DNA from: Ammonifex degensii KC4
Lineage (GTDB): Bacteria > Bacillota > Desulfotomaculia > Desulfotomaculales > Ammonificaceae
Reading direction: 5' to 3'
NCBI RefSeq assembly: GCF_000024605.1
Contig: NC_013385.1
Coordinates: 1,936,175-2,000,174 of the forward strand
DNA length: 64,000 bases
How positions within the stretch are numbered: the first letter of the stretch is position 1; each line of letters begins with the position of its first letter. Made by a program: the position numbers and the translations under genes. The notes beneath the pieces were generated by a model. That model searched no databases. It saw only the letters and a program-made list of their open reading frames with translations, and was not told the DNA's origin. Positions 43,445 through 53,457 of the stretch are shown here, piece by piece.

Positions 43445-44524
43445 ATGTCTAAGCCTAAAAGGGACCCTTGGCTTGATTTCCTGAAGACGCTTGGTTGTTT
43501 CTTGATGCTGCTGGCCCACTCTCACGTGGAGACACGCAACTTTTTAAGCCACTACGCCGTCTTTGTGGGCACTTTCGCCCCGGTCTTTTTCTTCGGGGTA
43601 AGCGGGGTTACCACCCTTCTGCAGCTTGCGTCCCGGCCCCTGAACTATTTTCTGATCTTTTATCCCCTTCTCTTCGTCTACGGCTTCAGCTTCAACGGAG
43701 CCAAGGGGGTGAACTTCTGGCAAGAACCCCAGTGCGAAGTGATCCAGGGGATAGCCCTGGGGATACTCGCCTCGGCCCTGCTCCTCTCCCGGTTCGGAGA
43801 AAAGGCGGGCTTTTCCTTTCTCCTGCCCTTCCTCCTGCACCTGGGGGTAAAGAAGCTCGGGCTTAGCCTCCCCGGGGTAACCGGCTTCCTTTTCCCGCCG
43901 GGAATTTTCCCCCTTTTCCCCTGGCTCTCCTTCTTCCTATGGGGGATCCTGTGCTACCGCTACCGCACCCTAGGACTCATCCTCACCGTGGCGGCCGGCA
44001 CGGCCTACTCTCTCCTGGTTCTCACCGGGCACGGGCACTGCGAGAAGTGGGACATGAACTCGGCCTTTTTCCTCCTGGGCCTGAGTCTGTACGGTTCCCT
44101 GGCCTTTCTGGATAGACTTGCTCCCCTAATACCTGACTGGCTTAACTACCTGGGCCGCCGCTCCCTCCTCTTCTTCTACGCCCACTATCTGGTTCTACAG
44201 GGCTGGCGGGGAGTTGGCCTTCCCCTGGTTCCTGCCCTCACCTGGCCCGGCGCATTGGCTGGGGCGGTCCTCCTCTGCTGGCTGGTAGAAAAGCTTAATT
44301 CCCTTTTCATCGCCAGGTTTTCTTCCTATATCTGGTTCTGGATCTTTCTGCTGGCTCTGGTCCTGCTGCCACCTCTCTTCCTGCCTCCGGCGATCTTCAC
44401 CGCCACGTCTTACCTGAGCGGCTTTCTCTTTGCCCTCAACTACCGGCAGCTCCACCAGCTAGTCTCCCCCAAACCCCCGTCCCTATCCTCCCCGCAAATT
44501 GACGCTGGTGATAGATTTTGTTAA
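43445..44524 (+). CDS. multi-span membrane protein, acyltransferase-3/DUF1624-like
   Basis: The roughly 359-residue protein has about ten membrane spans and opens with RDPWLDFLKTLGCFLMLLAHSHVETRN, the DxxK...H layout typical of membrane acyltransferases of the AT-3/DUF1624 clan. A late segment reads YLGRRSLLFFYAHYLVLQGW, also typical. Substrate is unknown. The ATG at 43445 is more probable than an upstream TTG, but neither has a clear ribosome site. It overlaps the upstream non-coding extension of the dehydratase frame only, not its real start. Confidence 0.7.
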   Translation: MSKPKRDPWLDFLKTLGCFLMLLAHSHVETRNFLSHYAVFVGTFAPVFFFGVSGVTTLLQLASRPLNYFLIFYPLLFVYGFSFNGAKGVNFWQEPQCEVIQGIALGILASALLLSRFGEKAGFSFLLPFLLHLGVKKLGLSLPGVTGFLFPPGIFPLFPWLSFFLWGILCYRYRTLGLILTVAAGTAYSLLVLTGHGHCEKWDMNSAFFLLGLSLYGSLAFLDRLAPLIPDWLNYLGRRSLLFFYAHYLVLQGWRGVGLPLVPALTWPGALAGAVLLCWLVEKLNSLFIARFSSYIWFWIFLLALVLLPPLFLPPAIFTATSYLSGFLFALNYRQLHQLVSPKPPSLSSPQIDAGDRFC

Positions 44525-44585
44525 ACTGATGGAAGACGTATGTTTAACTTCGAATGTGGGGATGCTCAATAGTGAGGGGTTGAGC

Positions 44586-46742
44586 ATGCTGACTGTTGGC
44601 TTTCCCCGGGCGATGAGTTATTACTACCTGTATCCTTTTTTTCGCACCTTCGTGGAGTCCCTAGGCGGAAAGCTAGTCGTCTCCCCACCCACCACCAAAG
44701 CTACTCTGAATAAAATGGAGTTCTGCCCCACCGACGAACCCTGCGTGGCGGTGAAGTTACTCTTTGCCCACGCGAAGGAGCTTTTGGATGCGGGGCTTGA
44801 TTACCTGCTCATCCCCTCCCTCGTGAGCGTGGAACCGGAAAACTTCTGCTGCCCCAAGTTCATTGGGGCACCTTACATGGTTCACAACGCCCTGCGCAAC
44901 GGTGGGCGGGTGTTCATCCCCTACATCGACCTTTACCACGGCGACACCCGCTGGCAGGAATCCTTCGTGGCTCTAGCTCGCGAGCTGGGGGTGGAGTCGC
45001 GCGAGCAGGCCCTCCAGGCCCTGAAGCACGCTTTGAAGGTACAAGCTGCTTTTGAAGAAGCTCTGGCCCGGTTCAAGCTTACCTATGCCGAAGCCTATGA
45101 GCTTTTCGACCAGGGGAAGCTCTGGAGCCTGAGCCCCTCCCCCCAGAAGGGAGCGGAGAGCACGATCGGCGTGGTAGGACACCCTTACGTTCTTTACGAC
45201 GCCGTGAGCCTGGGCCTCGTCCCCAAGGTAAAGGAGTACGGCAGGGTGATAACGCCAGAAATGATCCCCTTCGCGGTAGCCCGGGAGGAGATGAAGGACA
45301 TAGCGGAGGGGGAGAGACTCTGGAGCTTCGAAGCCCATCTTTTGGGCGCAGCCCTGCACCTCCTGCGCCATCGGCTGGTAGACAGGCTTATTCTGGTAAG
45401 CTCTTTTGAGTGCGGTCCCGAGTCGATAGTGGAGTCTTTCATCGAAGAGGAAGCCCAGCGGCAGGGTATCCCCTTCTTGCTTCTAACCGTGGACGAGCAC
45501 ACGGGCGAGGCCGGGCTGGTGACCCGGATAGAAGCCTTCATGGACATAGCTCCGCTCAAAAGCGCCGCCGCCGATCCTTTCCCGGCAACTACCCGGCGCC
45601 TTTCTACCCCGGTACCCGGGCCGCAGCCCAAGACCATGAAAGTGGGTTTCCCCTCCATGGGGCATCTCGACCTAGCGATAAGGGCGGCCCTTAAAGAATG
45701 CGGGATCGAGTGCCTTCCCACCCCACGCGCCTCGAAAGAGATCCTGGAACTGGGTAAAGAGCTTTCCCCCGAGTTTGTCTGCCTCCCCTTCGTCATCACC
45801 CTGGGGCAGATGCGCTACCTGCTCGACCGGGGCGCCACCCACATCTTGATGGTAGGAGGCAAGGGGAAGTGCCGCCTGGGCTGGTACGCCCAGATCCAGG
45901 AAAAGCTTTTGCGCAAGCTGGGTTACGATTTCGAAATGATCATAATCGATTCGCCGGTGCCCTTCGCCACCCGCTGGGGCAAGTTCCGGGAGGCCATCAA
46001 GAAGGCCACTGGCAACGCCTCCTGGTGGCGGGTGATAAGGGCTTTATATAACGGCTACCACCGCATCGCCGCTATCGACCGGGCGGAGAAAGAAGTCCAC
46101 CGCCTCCGCGCCTTTGAGCGCGACCCAGGAACGGCGGATAAGCTTTTCAAGAAGTTCGTCCGCGAGGTAGAAAGGGCGCCTTCCTCCCAGGTGGTGCGGG
46201 AGCTGCTGGAGGACTTCTTGGACACGGCCCGGCAGATACCGGTAGAGGACACCGACCCGGTGCGCGTGCGCATCGTGGGGGAAATCTGGGTGGTGCTGGA
46301 GCAGTACGTGAACCTCGAGCTCGAGCGAATGCTGGGACGCTCCACTGACCCGCGTGTCTGGGTGGACCGGGAAATTTCGGTCACCAACTGGTTCCACCAG
46401 CACATCTTCCCCACCAAAGAGGCGCTGCGGCGACGGGAGGAGATAAAGAAAGCGGCAGAACCCTACCTGGGCATTGAGGTGGGAGGGCACGGACACGTGA
46501 GTATAGGTTTAACCGTGCTGGCCAAACAGGAAGGGATCGACGGAATAATCCACCTCATGCCCTTCACCTGCATGCCGGAGATCGTGGCCCAGAACATCCT
46601 GGTGCGCCTGAGCGAAAAGCTTGACCTCCCCATCCTCACTTTGATCATCACCGACCAGACGGGTGAGGCGGGTATAGAGACGCGGGTAGAGGCTTTCCTG
46701 GACGTGCTCAAAGAGCGAAAACTGATCAAAGGCAGGGGGTAA
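44586..46742 (+). CDS. 2-hydroxyacyl-CoA dehydratase-type protein (DUF2229/HgdB-like)
   Basis: The 718-residue protein starts MLTVGFPRAMSYYYLYPFFRTF, a DUF2229 region of the large activase/dehydratase family, with cysteines in KMEFCPTDEPCVAVK and ENFCCPKFIG as probable Fe-S ligands, and continues with a repeated HgdB-like half (VGFPSMGHLDLAIRAALKECG onward). ATG 44586 follows GAGGGG. With the downstream BadF/HgdC-type ATPase it forms the two halves that are fused in the giant acyl-CoA dehydratase activase proteins of other anaerobes. The substrate is not known. Confidence 0.85.
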   Translation: MLTVGFPRAMSYYYLYPFFRTFVESLGGKLVVSPPTTKATLNKMEFCPTDEPCVAVKLLFAHAKELLDAGLDYLLIPSLVSVEPENFCCPKFIGAPYMVHNALRNGGRVFIPYIDLYHGDTRWQESFVALARELGVESREQALQALKHALKVQAAFEEALARFKLTYAEAYELFDQGKLWSLSPSPQKGAESTIGVVGHPYVLYDAVSLGLVPKVKEYGRVITPEMIPFAVAREEMKDIAEGERLWSFEAHLLGAALHLLRHRLVDRLILVSSFECGPESIVESFIEEEAQRQGIPFLLLTVDEHTGEAGLVTRIEAFMDIAPLKSAAADPFPATTRRLSTPVPGPQPKTMKVGFPSMGHLDLAIRAALKECGIECLPTPRASKEILELGKELSPEFVCLPFVITLGQMRYLLDRGATHILMVGGKGKCRLGWYAQIQEKLLRKLGYDFEMIIIDSPVPFATRWGKFREAIKKATGNASWWRVIRALYNGYHRIAAIDRAEKEVHRLRAFERDPGTADKLFKKFVREVERAPSSQVVRELLEDFLDTARQIPVEDTDPVRVRIVGEIWVVLEQYVNLELERMLGRSTDPRVWVDREISVTNWFHQHIFPTKEALRRREEIKKAAEPYLGIEVGGHGHVSIGLTVLAKQEGIDGIIHLMPFTCMPEIVAQNILVRLSEKLDLPILTLIITDQTGEAGIETRVEAFLDVLKERKLIKGRG

Positions 46743-46745
46743 GGT

Positions 46746-47765
46746 ATGCCCTACTTCCTGGGTATCGATGTAGGTAGCGTAAGCACCAAGCTAGTAGTAA
46801 TCGATGAGACGGGGGAAATCAAGTTCGAGACCTACCTGCGCACTGAAGGGGGACCCATCCAGGCCATTCAGAAGGCCTTCCGCCAGCTCAATGAAACCAT
46901 GGGGGAAATCGAAGTGGCCGGCGTGGGAACCACGGGCAGCGGCAGGCGGCTGGCAGGAATCATGGTAGGGGCCGACGTCATCAAGAACGAGATCACCGCT
47001 CACGCCACGGCCGCCCGCTGGGTGGAACCCAACGTGCGTACGGTCATCGACATAGGAGGGCAGGACTCCAAGATAATCTTCTTCCAGAACGGGGTGCCCG
47101 TGGGTTTCAACATGAACACGGTGTGTGCCGCCGGCACTGGCTCTTTCCTCGACCACCAGGCGACCCGGCTGGGCATCCCCATCGAGGAGTTTGGTGAGTA
47201 CGCCCTGCGCTCCAAAAGCCCCATAAAGATCGCCGGGCGTTGCGGGGTGTTCGCCGAGTCCGACCTCATTCACAAACAGCAGATGGGCTACAAGAAGGAA
47301 GACCTCATCGCCGGGCTCTGCCTAGCCTTAGCCACCAACTTCCTGGCCAACGTGGCCCGGGGAAGGAAGATAGAACCGGTGGTGCTTTTCCAGGGAGGGG
47401 TGGCGGCCAACGTGGGTATGCGGGCCGCTTTTGAGAAGAAGCTGGGGCTGGAAATCGTGGTACCGCCTCATTTCAAGGTGATGGGGGCCTGGGGAGCAGC
47501 CCTCCTGGCCAAGCGAAACTACGAGCGGCGAAAGAAACCTTCCAACTTCCGGGGCGTGAGCTACATAGCTTCTTTTACCTGTACCCCGCGCACCTTCATA
47601 TGCGGGGACTGCGCCAACAACTGCGAGGTCAACGAAGTCTACATCGGCGGGGAGCTGGTCAGCCGCTGGGGCTCCCGCTGCGGCAAGTGGAACAACCTGA
47701 GCCTCTCCTCCGCCGACCGCCCGGAAAACCGCTGGGACTCGGGTCTAAGCCTGCGCCGCGCTTGA
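46746..47765 (+). CDS. acyl-CoA dehydratase activator ATPase (BadF/HgdC-like)
   Basis: These proteins use ATP to drive a low-potential electron into dehydratases or reductases. The 339-residue actin-fold ATPase has the phosphate loops GIDVGSVSTKLVVID and DIGGQDSK, the Fe-S helix-cluster-helix cysteines in NTVCAAGTGSFLD and GRCGVFAESDLIHK, and an extra C-terminal Cys region (TPRTFICGDCANNCEV) found in the large fused family. It starts 3 bases after the dehydratase stop, so the two are one operon. Confidence 0.9.
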   Translation: MPYFLGIDVGSVSTKLVVIDETGEIKFETYLRTEGGPIQAIQKAFRQLNETMGEIEVAGVGTTGSGRRLAGIMVGADVIKNEITAHATAARWVEPNVRTVIDIGGQDSKIIFFQNGVPVGFNMNTVCAAGTGSFLDHQATRLGIPIEEFGEYALRSKSPIKIAGRCGVFAESDLIHKQQMGYKKEDLIAGLCLALATNFLANVARGRKIEPVVLFQGGVAANVGMRAAFEKKLGLEIVVPPHFKVMGAWGAALLAKRNYERRKKPSNFRGVSYIASFTCTPRTFICGDCANNCEVNEVYIGGELVSRWGSRCGKWNNLSLSSADRPENRWDSGLSLRRA

Positions 47766-47791
47766 AAAGAAAAAGGCTCAAGTGATAGAAT
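47762..47791 (+). promoter_or_regulatory. rpmB promoter
   Basis: TTGAAA (47762-47767, overlapping the stop of the previous gene) and TAGAAT (47786-47791) are 18 bases apart. A CCCCC/GGGGG hairpin (47794-47809) follows, whose 3' arm merges into the rpmB ribosome site GGGGGTGA, so translation may be modulated. Confidence 0.65.
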
Positions 47792-47818
47792 AACCCCCGG
47801 TAAAGGGGGTGAAGCACC

Positions 47819-48010
47819 ATGGCACGGAGATGCGCTATTTGTGGACGGGGCATCAGCTTCGGCAACCAGAGAAGCCACTCCAATAAGGCCAGCGGACGCA
47901 TCCGGATGCCCAACCTGCAGCGGGTAAAGGCCATCGTGGACGGGCGGCCCCGGCGGATAAGGGTGTGCACCCGCTGTCTCAAAGCGGGTAAGGTGGTGCG
48001 GGCTCTCTAG
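47819..48010 (+). CDS. rpmB: 50S ribosomal protein L28
   Basis: The 63-residue L28 begins [23 protein letters not shown], with two CxxC pairs (CAIC, CTRC) of the zinc-containing form, and ends [24 protein letters not shown] ribosome site precedes the ATG. It converges with ribH, overlapping its stop by 4 bases. Confidence 0.96.
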   Translation: MARRCAICGRGISFGNQRSHSNKASGRIRMPNLQRVKAIVDGRPRRIRVCTRCLKAGKVVRAL

Positions 48011-48471
48011 AGCTGCCGCATAAGGTTGGCCATTTCGATGGCACTCATGGCCGCGGCGAATCCTTTGTTGCCCGCCTTGCTGCCGGCCCTCTCTATAGCT
48101 TGCTCCAGGTTGTCCGCCGTGATGATGCCGAAGATGACCGGGACGCCGGTGTCTAAAGCTGCGCGGGCCACCCCTTTGGCCGCTTCGGCCGCTACGTAGT
48201 CGAAGTGGGGGGTGGCCCCGCGAATTATGGTGCCCAAGCAGATAACGGCATCGTACTTGCCACTGGCCGCCAGCCGGCGGGCCACCAGGGGTATCTCAAA
48301 GGCCCCGGGAACCCAAGCCACCACGATATTCTCTTCCGCTACCCCGTGACGGTAAAGGGCGTCAAGCGCTCCGTCCAAGAGCTTCTGGGTAATGAACTCG
48401 TTGAACCGCCCCACCACTAGGGCGAATTTCAGGCCCTCTCCTAAAAGCTTTCCTTCCAGAAACCTAGGCAT
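48007..48471 (-). CDS. ribH: 6,7-dimethyl-8-ribityllumazine synthase
   Basis: RibH condenses the pyrimidine intermediate with dihydroxybutanone phosphate to form lumazine. The 154-residue protein has [24 protein letters not shown], the substrate loop [15 protein letters not shown], the phosphate site [14 protein letters not shown] with the catalytic His, and [16 protein letters not shown]. It is last in the ribDEBAH operon and overlaps ribBA by 8 bases. Confidence 0.97.
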   Translation of the reverse strand: MPRFLEGKLLGEGLKFALVVGRFNEFITQKLLDGALDALYRHGVAEENIVVAWVPGAFEIPLVARRLAASGKYDAVICLGTIIRGATPHFDYVAAEAAKGVARAALDTGVPVIFGIITADNLEQAIERAGSKAGNKGFAAAMSAIEMANLMRQL

Positions 48472-49699
48472 TGCTCTTACTCCCTTCTTCCTGCTGGTCT
48501 ACCAGGGTTAAGAGGTGACCGAGTTTTTTCTTTTTGGTGGCCAGGTAAAAGCCGTTCTCCTTCCCCGGCGGCACCTCCAGGGGAACTCGCTCCACGATCT
48601 CTAGGCCGTAACCCTGGATGCCCTTTATCTTACGGGGGTTGTTGGTCAGAAGGCGGATCTTCTTCAGGCCCAGGTCCACCAGGATCTGCGCTCCTATGCC
48701 GTAGTCGCGCAAGTCGGGAGGAAAGCCCAAAGCCTCGTTAGCCTCCACCGTGTCCTTGCCCCGGTCCTGCAGTTCATAAGCCCGGATCTTATTGAGTAAC
48801 CCGATGCCGCGCCCCTCCTGGCGCATGTACAAGAGCACCCCCACCCCTTCCGCCGCGATCATCCGCAGGGCCCGCTCTATCTGCTGGCCGCAATCGCAGC
48901 GTAGGGAGCCGAAAACGTCGCCGGTAAGGCACTCGGAGTGCACCCGCACGAGAGGCGCCTCCACCGAGGAGAGATCCCCCATTACCAGCGCCAGGTGTCC
49001 CTTGCCGTCGAGCAGGCTTTCATAAGCCACCGCTGTGAACTCTCCGTACTTGGTGGGCAGCCGCGCCGCCCCCACCCGCCTCACCAGCTTCTCGGTGCGC
49101 CGCCGGTAGCTTATGAGGTCGGCAATAGTGATGATCTTGAGGTTGTGGCGCCGGGCAAACTCCATGAGTTCCGGCACCCGCGCCATCGTTCCGTCGTCCT
49201 TCATGATCTCGCAGATGACCCCAGCCGGATAAAGGCCAGCCAGACGGGCCAGATCCACCGCCGCCTCGGTGTGCCCGGCCCGGCGCAAAACTCCGCCCTT
49301 CTTGGCCCGCAGGGGGAAGACGTGCCCCGGGCGCCGGAAGTCGTGCGGGCCCGCCTTAGGGTCGATGAGCTTCTTTATGGTGTAGGCCCGCTCGTGCGCA
49401 GAAATGCCAGTAGTCACCCCCCGCGCGTCCACCGAGACGGTGAAGGCCGTGCCGTGGGGATCGGTATTGTAAGGAACCATGGGGGCCAGGTCCAGTTCGT
49501 CGGCTCGTTCCTCGGTAAGTGGCACGCAGATGAGGCCCCGCCCGTAGGTGGCCATGAAGGTGATGGCCTCCGGCGTCACCTTCTCTGCTGCCATTACCAA
49601 GTCCCCTTCGTTTTCCCGATCCTCGTCGTCTACGACGATTACCATCTTCCCTTCTCTTATGTCGGCGATGGCTTCTTCAACGGTGTTGAACTTAAACAT
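48464..49699 (-). CDS. ribBA: bifunctional DHBP synthase / GTP cyclohydrolase II
   Basis: The 411-residue fusion performs two first steps of riboflavin synthesis. The N-terminal half (RibB) has [16 protein letters not shown] with the acidic metal ligands and [25 protein letters not shown]. The C-terminal half (RibA) has [23 protein letters not shown] with the zinc cysteines and [23 protein letters not shown]. It is third in the rib operon. Confidence 0.97.
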   Translation of the reverse strand: MFKFNTVEEAIADIREGKMVIVVDDEDRENEGDLVMAAEKVTPEAITFMATYGRGLICVPLTEERADELDLAPMVPYNTDPHGTAFTVSVDARGVTTGISAHERAYTIKKLIDPKAGPHDFRRPGHVFPLRAKKGGVLRRAGHTEAAVDLARLAGLYPAGVICEIMKDDGTMARVPELMEFARRHNLKIITIADLISYRRRTEKLVRRVGAARLPTKYGEFTAVAYESLLDGKGHLALVMGDLSSVEAPLVRVHSECLTGDVFGSLRCDCGQQIERALRMIAAEGVGVLLYMRQEGRGIGLLNKIRAYELQDRGKDTVEANEALGFPPDLRDYGIGAQILVDLGLKKIRLLTNNPRKIKGIQGYGLEIVERVPLEVPPGKENGFYLATKKKKLGHLLTLVDQQEEGSKSNA

Positions 49700-49722
49700 A
49701 TAGATTCGCCTCCCACGTCCGC

Positions 49723-50373
49723 CTAAATATCGGTGAAACCGTGGCTCTTTAGGAACTCCCAGGTAATCCCTTCTCTCTTCTCCTGCAGAACTTCAAGAAA
49801 ACGCCGGACATATTTGCCGATAAGATCGGCCTCCAGGTTTACCTTATCCCCCGGGCCTTTAAGCCCCAGGGTGGTATGCTCAGCCGTGTGGGGAATGAGG
49901 GACACTTTGAAGACATCCCCCTTCACCTCGACCACCGTGAGGCTCACCCCGTCCACCGCCACCGAGCCCTTCTCGATGAGATAAGGGGTCACCTGGGGCG
50001 GAGCGGCTATGGACAATACCCAGGCCACATCCTCTTTCTCCTTGCGGAGTATCTTCCCCACTCCGTCCACATGCCCGGTAACCAGGTGCCCCCCCAGCCG
50101 GTCACTCAACCGCAGGGCCCGCTCCAAGTTGACCTTATCTCCCGGCCCGAGCTCCCCCAGGTTGGTGCGCCGCAGGGTCTCCGCCATGGCGTCGGCCCAG
50201 AATCCTCCCGGGCCAAGCCGGGTCACGGTAAGACAAGCACCGTTCACCGCCACGCTGTCTCCTACCCGCAGGTCCTCCAGTACCCGGCGCGCCTCGATCT
50301 CGATCTGCGCCGAGGCCGGGCCGCGGGTGATCCGGCGCACCCTCCCCACTTCCTCCACCAGCCCGGTGAACAT
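49723..50373 (-). CDS. ribE: riboflavin synthase alpha chain
   Basis: The enzyme dismutates two lumazines into riboflavin. The 216-residue protein consists of two tandem lumazine-binding repeats: [15 protein letters not shown] with [16 protein letters not shown], then [13 protein letters not shown] with [16 protein letters not shown]. It starts directly at the ribD stop. Confidence 0.97.
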   Translation of the reverse strand: MFTGLVEEVGRVRRITRGPASAQIEIEARRVLEDLRVGDSVAVNGACLTVTRLGPGGFWADAMAETLRRTNLGELGPGDKVNLERALRLSDRLGGHLVTGHVDGVGKILRKEKEDVAWVLSIAAPPQVTPYLIEKGSVAVDGVSLTVVEVKGDVFKVSLIPHTAEHTTLGLKGPGDKVNLEADLIGKYVRRFLEVLQEKREGITWEFLKSHGFTDI

Positions 50374-51486
50374 CTACCTCTCCTCCGGGTATTCCGGGTA
50401 GCCCTCGAAACAAAAATCGGCCCCCAGCTTTTTTACCGTTAAGTCTTTCAGTCGCAGGGCCCGGTCGGGGTGCTCCACCCCTTCCCCTCCCACCGGCCCG
50501 GGGGCCTTCGTCCCCCCGAAGATCTTGGGCGCCACCATCCAGATCACCTTGTCCACCAGCCGGTTCGCCAAGAAACTGGCGTTTACCGTCCCGCCCCCTT
50601 CTACCAGCACGCCGGTTATCTCCCGCCTGCCCAGCTCCTTGAGCAGAAGCTTCAAGTCCACCTGCGGGCCGGGACCGCACACCAGTACTTCTGCTCCTTT
50701 ACCCTGCAAGGCCTTAATCCGAGAAGGAGGAGCCTGCTCCGTGACCGCTACCCAGGTGGGGGCAGAGGAATTGAGGTTGAGCACCCGGGCGGAAAGGGGA
50801 AGGTCGGCGAGGCTTGAAAGGATAACCCGCACCGGGTCGCGTGCCCCTGGAAGGCGCGCGGTCAAGGAAGGGTCGTCCTTCAGCACCGTACCCTTCCCCA
50901 CCAGTATGGCGTCGTAAGTGTCGCGCAGCTCGTGCACGTAAGCCCGGGCTTCCGGGCCTGTTATCCAGCGGGCCTCCCCCGTGCTGGTGGCTATCTTGCC
51001 GTCCAGAGTCATGGCCACTTTGAGCACCACGAAAGGCTCGCGGGTGGTGATGAACTTTACAAAAACCTCGTTCAACCGCCGGGCCTCCTGCTCCAGGACC
51101 CCCACCGTCACTTCTAGCCCCGCTTCCCGCAAGATCTTTATCCCCTTCCCCGCCACCAGAGGGTTGGGGTCCTCCATGGCCACCACCACCCGCTTTATCC
51201 CCGCGGCGATTATGGCCTCCGTGCAGGGGCCGGTGCGTCCTACATGGCAGCAGGGCTCCAGGTTGACGTAAAGCGTGGCCCCCCGCGCCTCTTCCCCGGC
51301 CGCCCGCAGGGCTTCTATCTCGGCATGAGGCATCCCAGCCCGGCGGTGGTAACCCTCGGCGATCACGCGCCCCTCTTTGACCAGCACCGCCCCCACCATG
51401 GGGTTAGGGCTGGTCCTCCCCCGGGCCTTCAAGGCGAGCTCCAAGGCCCGCCGCATGAAAAATTCGTCTTCTTTCAGGTTCTCCAT
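50374..51486 (-). CDS. ribD: bifunctional riboflavin deaminase/reductase
   Basis: RibD deaminates and then reduces the pyrimidine intermediate. The 370-residue protein has the deaminase zinc site (GMPHAEIEAL, LYVNLEPCCHVGRTGPCTEAI) and the reductase half (VVLKVAMTLDGKIATSTGEARWITG, VLVEGGGTVNASFL). It is first in ribD-ribE-ribBA-ribH. A promoter lies 34 bases upstream, and the space to the preceding gene is only 64 bases, so there is no FMN riboswitch here. Confidence 0.96.
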   Translation of the reverse strand: MENLKEDEFFMRRALELALKARGRTSPNPMVGAVLVKEGRVIAEGYHRRAGMPHAEIEALRAAGEEARGATLYVNLEPCCHVGRTGPCTEAIIAAGIKRVVVAMEDPNPLVAGKGIKILREAGLEVTVGVLEQEARRLNEVFVKFITTREPFVVLKVAMTLDGKIATSTGEARWITGPEARAYVHELRDTYDAILVGKGTVLKDDPSLTARLPGARDPVRVILSSLADLPLSARVLNLNSSAPTWVAVTEQAPPSRIKALQGKGAEVLVCGPGPQVDLKLLLKELGRREITGVLVEGGGTVNASFLANRLVDKVIWMVAPKIFGGTKAPGPVGGEGVEHPDRALRLKDLTVKKLGADFCFEGYPEYPEER

Positions 51487-51519
51487 GCGCTTGTCTTATC
51501 CGGTCAGGGTTTAAGACTT

Positions 51520-51548
51520 ATTATAGAGAATGAAGCGCTTTAAAGAAA
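51520..51548 (-). promoter_or_regulatory. ribD operon promoter
   Basis: On the minus strand TTTCTT (51548-51543) and the perfect TATAAT (51525-51520) are 17 bases apart. The -35 box is weak. Transcription would start about 25 bases before ribD. Confidence 0.6.
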
Positions 51549-51550
51549 GC

Positions 51551-52753
51551 CTACTGGTGCCGCAGGGCCTCGGCCGGGCTTAAGCCCGCCGCCCGGCTGG
51601 CCGGGTAAAGGCCGAAGACGAGACCCACCGCGCTGGCGAAGGCAAAGGCCAGAAGTACGGTCTTAAAAGAGATTAAAGGTGGCCAGTGGGCGAAGTGAGC
51701 TACCGCCCAGGCACCACCCGCTCCTATGAGCACTCCGAAAGCCCCTCCTGCCAGGCAGAGGGCCACCGCCTCGGCCAGAAACTGCTGCAGAATGTCCCGT
51801 CGGCGAGCCCCCAGGGCCATCAAGAGACCCACCTCCCGCATGCGTTCGGTGACCGCCACCAGCATGATGTTCATCACTCCCACACCCCCTACCAGGAGGG
51901 CTATGGCCGCCACCGAGCCGATGATGAGGGTCATGATGCCGGTGGCCTTTTCGATGAGGCTCAGCATGTCCTTCATCGACCGCCCCACATAGTGAACACT
52001 GGCCCCGGGATGGCGCCGCTCTAGGATCTTGATGCAGTCGGAGATGGCCTGCGGCACAGCAGCCTCGTTCACCGCCACCCCGTTAAGGGCCTGGATAACC
52101 CGCGTGTTTAAGACCTCCTGGGCGAAAGTTATGGGCACAAAAGCATACTGGGTCATGGCAGAAAAGAGGCTGGAGGAAGGGCTTTCTACTATACCGATGA
52201 TAGTGGCGGGAGTATCTTGGATGAAGATCTGCCGGCCTAAGGCGTGCCCATCGGGGAAGAGGCTCCGGGCCAGCTTGGATTCCAGCACCACCACCCGTCG
52301 GTGCGCCTGTACGTCCGTTTCCGTGAAGAAGTGTCCGGCCACTAGCGGCAGGTTCATCACCGCCTGGATGTCCGGCGTGGTGCCTATGAGGTCACAGTAG
52401 ACCGACTTACCTTGGGAGGAGGGAGAGCGCAGGCTGATGAACATACCCGAGGTAACCGGCGCTAGTTTTTCCACTGCCGGGGAGAGTTCCTTGATGAGAC
52501 TCACGTCTTCCAGCCGGAAGGTGTCGGCAGTAGGTGCCTCCCCCCGCTCCACGTCCACCGAAATGCGAAAGCCCCGGCTGGAGCCCATCTTCTCTATCTC
52601 TCCCAGCAAGGCCGCCTGCCCTCCCTGTCCCACCGCCACCACGGCGATGACCGCCGCTATCCCAATGGCGATCCCCAAGGCCGTCAGCACCGCCCGGAAG
52701 CGGTGGGCACGCAGGTTGTCCAGGGTCAGAAGCAAGAGGTCGTCTGGCCTCAT
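51551..52753 (-). CDS. MacB-type ABC exporter permease
   Basis: The 400-residue permease has an N-terminal span (DLLLLTLDNLRAHRFRAVLTALGIAIGIAAVIAVVAVG), a roughly 200-residue periplasmic MacB_PCD domain and three C-terminal spans (FtsX-type; MNIMLVAVTERMREVGLLMALGARRRDI). It carries no fused ATPase, unlike E. coli MacB. The ATPase gene overlaps its start by 4 bases, and a MacA-like adaptor precedes both. Confidence 0.93.
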   Translation of the reverse strand: MRPDDLLLLTLDNLRAHRFRAVLTALGIAIGIAAVIAVVAVGQGGQAALLGEIEKMGSSRGFRISVDVERGEAPTADTFRLEDVSLIKELSPAVEKLAPVTSGMFISLRSPSSQGKSVYCDLIGTTPDIQAVMNLPLVAGHFFTETDVQAHRRVVVLESKLARSLFPDGHALGRQIFIQDTPATIIGIVESPSSSLFSAMTQYAFVPITFAQEVLNTRVIQALNGVAVNEAAVPQAISDCIKILERRHPGASVHYVGRSMKDMLSLIEKATGIMTLIIGSVAAIALLVGGVGVMNIMLVAVTERMREVGLLMALGARRRDILQQFLAEAVALCLAGGAFGVLIGAGGAWAVAHFAHWPPLISFKTVLLAFAFASAVGLVFGLYPASRAAGLSPAEALRHQ

Positions 52754-53436
52754 TCCACTCTCTCCTCCCGCTCCACCTTGCCGTCCAGGAAGTGGAGGAT
52801 GCGCTGGGCGTAGCGGGCTATCTCCGGATCGTGGGTGACCATGACGATGGTGCGCCCCTCTTCATGCAACTCTTTAAAGAGGCGCATGATCTCGAACCCG
52901 GTGCGGCGGTCCAGGTTCCCCGTAGGCTCGTCAGCCAGGATGACCGCCGGATCGGTGACCAGCGCCCGGGCTATGGCCACCCGCTGCTGTTCCCCGCCCG
53001 ATATGTTGGGCGGCTTGTTGTATAGCCTGTGCCCCAGCCCCACCCGCTCCAAAACGGCTACCGCCTTCTGCCGGCGCTCCCGGCGGGGAAGTCCAGCGTA
53101 GATGAGGGGGAGCTCCACGTTGCGCACCAGGTCGAAGCGCGGCAGGAGGTTAAAAGCCTGGAAGACAAAGCCTATCTGGCGGTTGCGTAGCTCGGCCAAG
53201 CCCTCTTCGTCTAAAGACGTGGTATCACGCCCGGCGAAATAGTACTTGCCGGAAGTGGGCCGCTCCAGACAGCCAAGAATGCTAAGAAAGGTAGACTTAC
53301 CCGAACCGGAAGGCCCCATGATGGCCACGAACTCCCCTCGCGCGATGGTGAGGGTCACCCCTCTGAGAGCATGAACCGCCGCCTCCCCCCTGCCGTAGAC
53401 CTTGGTGAGGTCCTCTACACGGATGACTTCTTCCAT
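52750..53436 (-). CDS. MacB/LolD-type ABC transporter ATPase
   Basis: The 228-residue ATPase has Walker A GPSGSGKSTFLS, Q-loop region FQAFNLLPRFDL, signature ISGGEQQRVAIARAL, Walker B VILADEPTGNLD and the switch His in MVTHDPE. It belongs to the LolD/MacB/FtsE class serving FtsX-type permeases. It is the middle gene of the three-gene exporter operon. Confidence 0.95.
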   Translation of the reverse strand: MEEVIRVEDLTKVYGRGEAAVHALRGVTLTIARGEFVAIMGPSGSGKSTFLSILGCLERPTSGKYYFAGRDTTSLDEEGLAELRNRQIGFVFQAFNLLPRFDLVRNVELPLIYAGLPRRERRQKAVAVLERVGLGHRLYNKPPNISGGEQQRVAIARALVTDPAVILADEPTGNLDRRTGFEIMRLFKELHEEGRTIVMVTHDPEIARYAQRILHFLDGKVEREERVE

Positions 53437-53457
53437 GGGATTCTCCTCCGCTGATCA

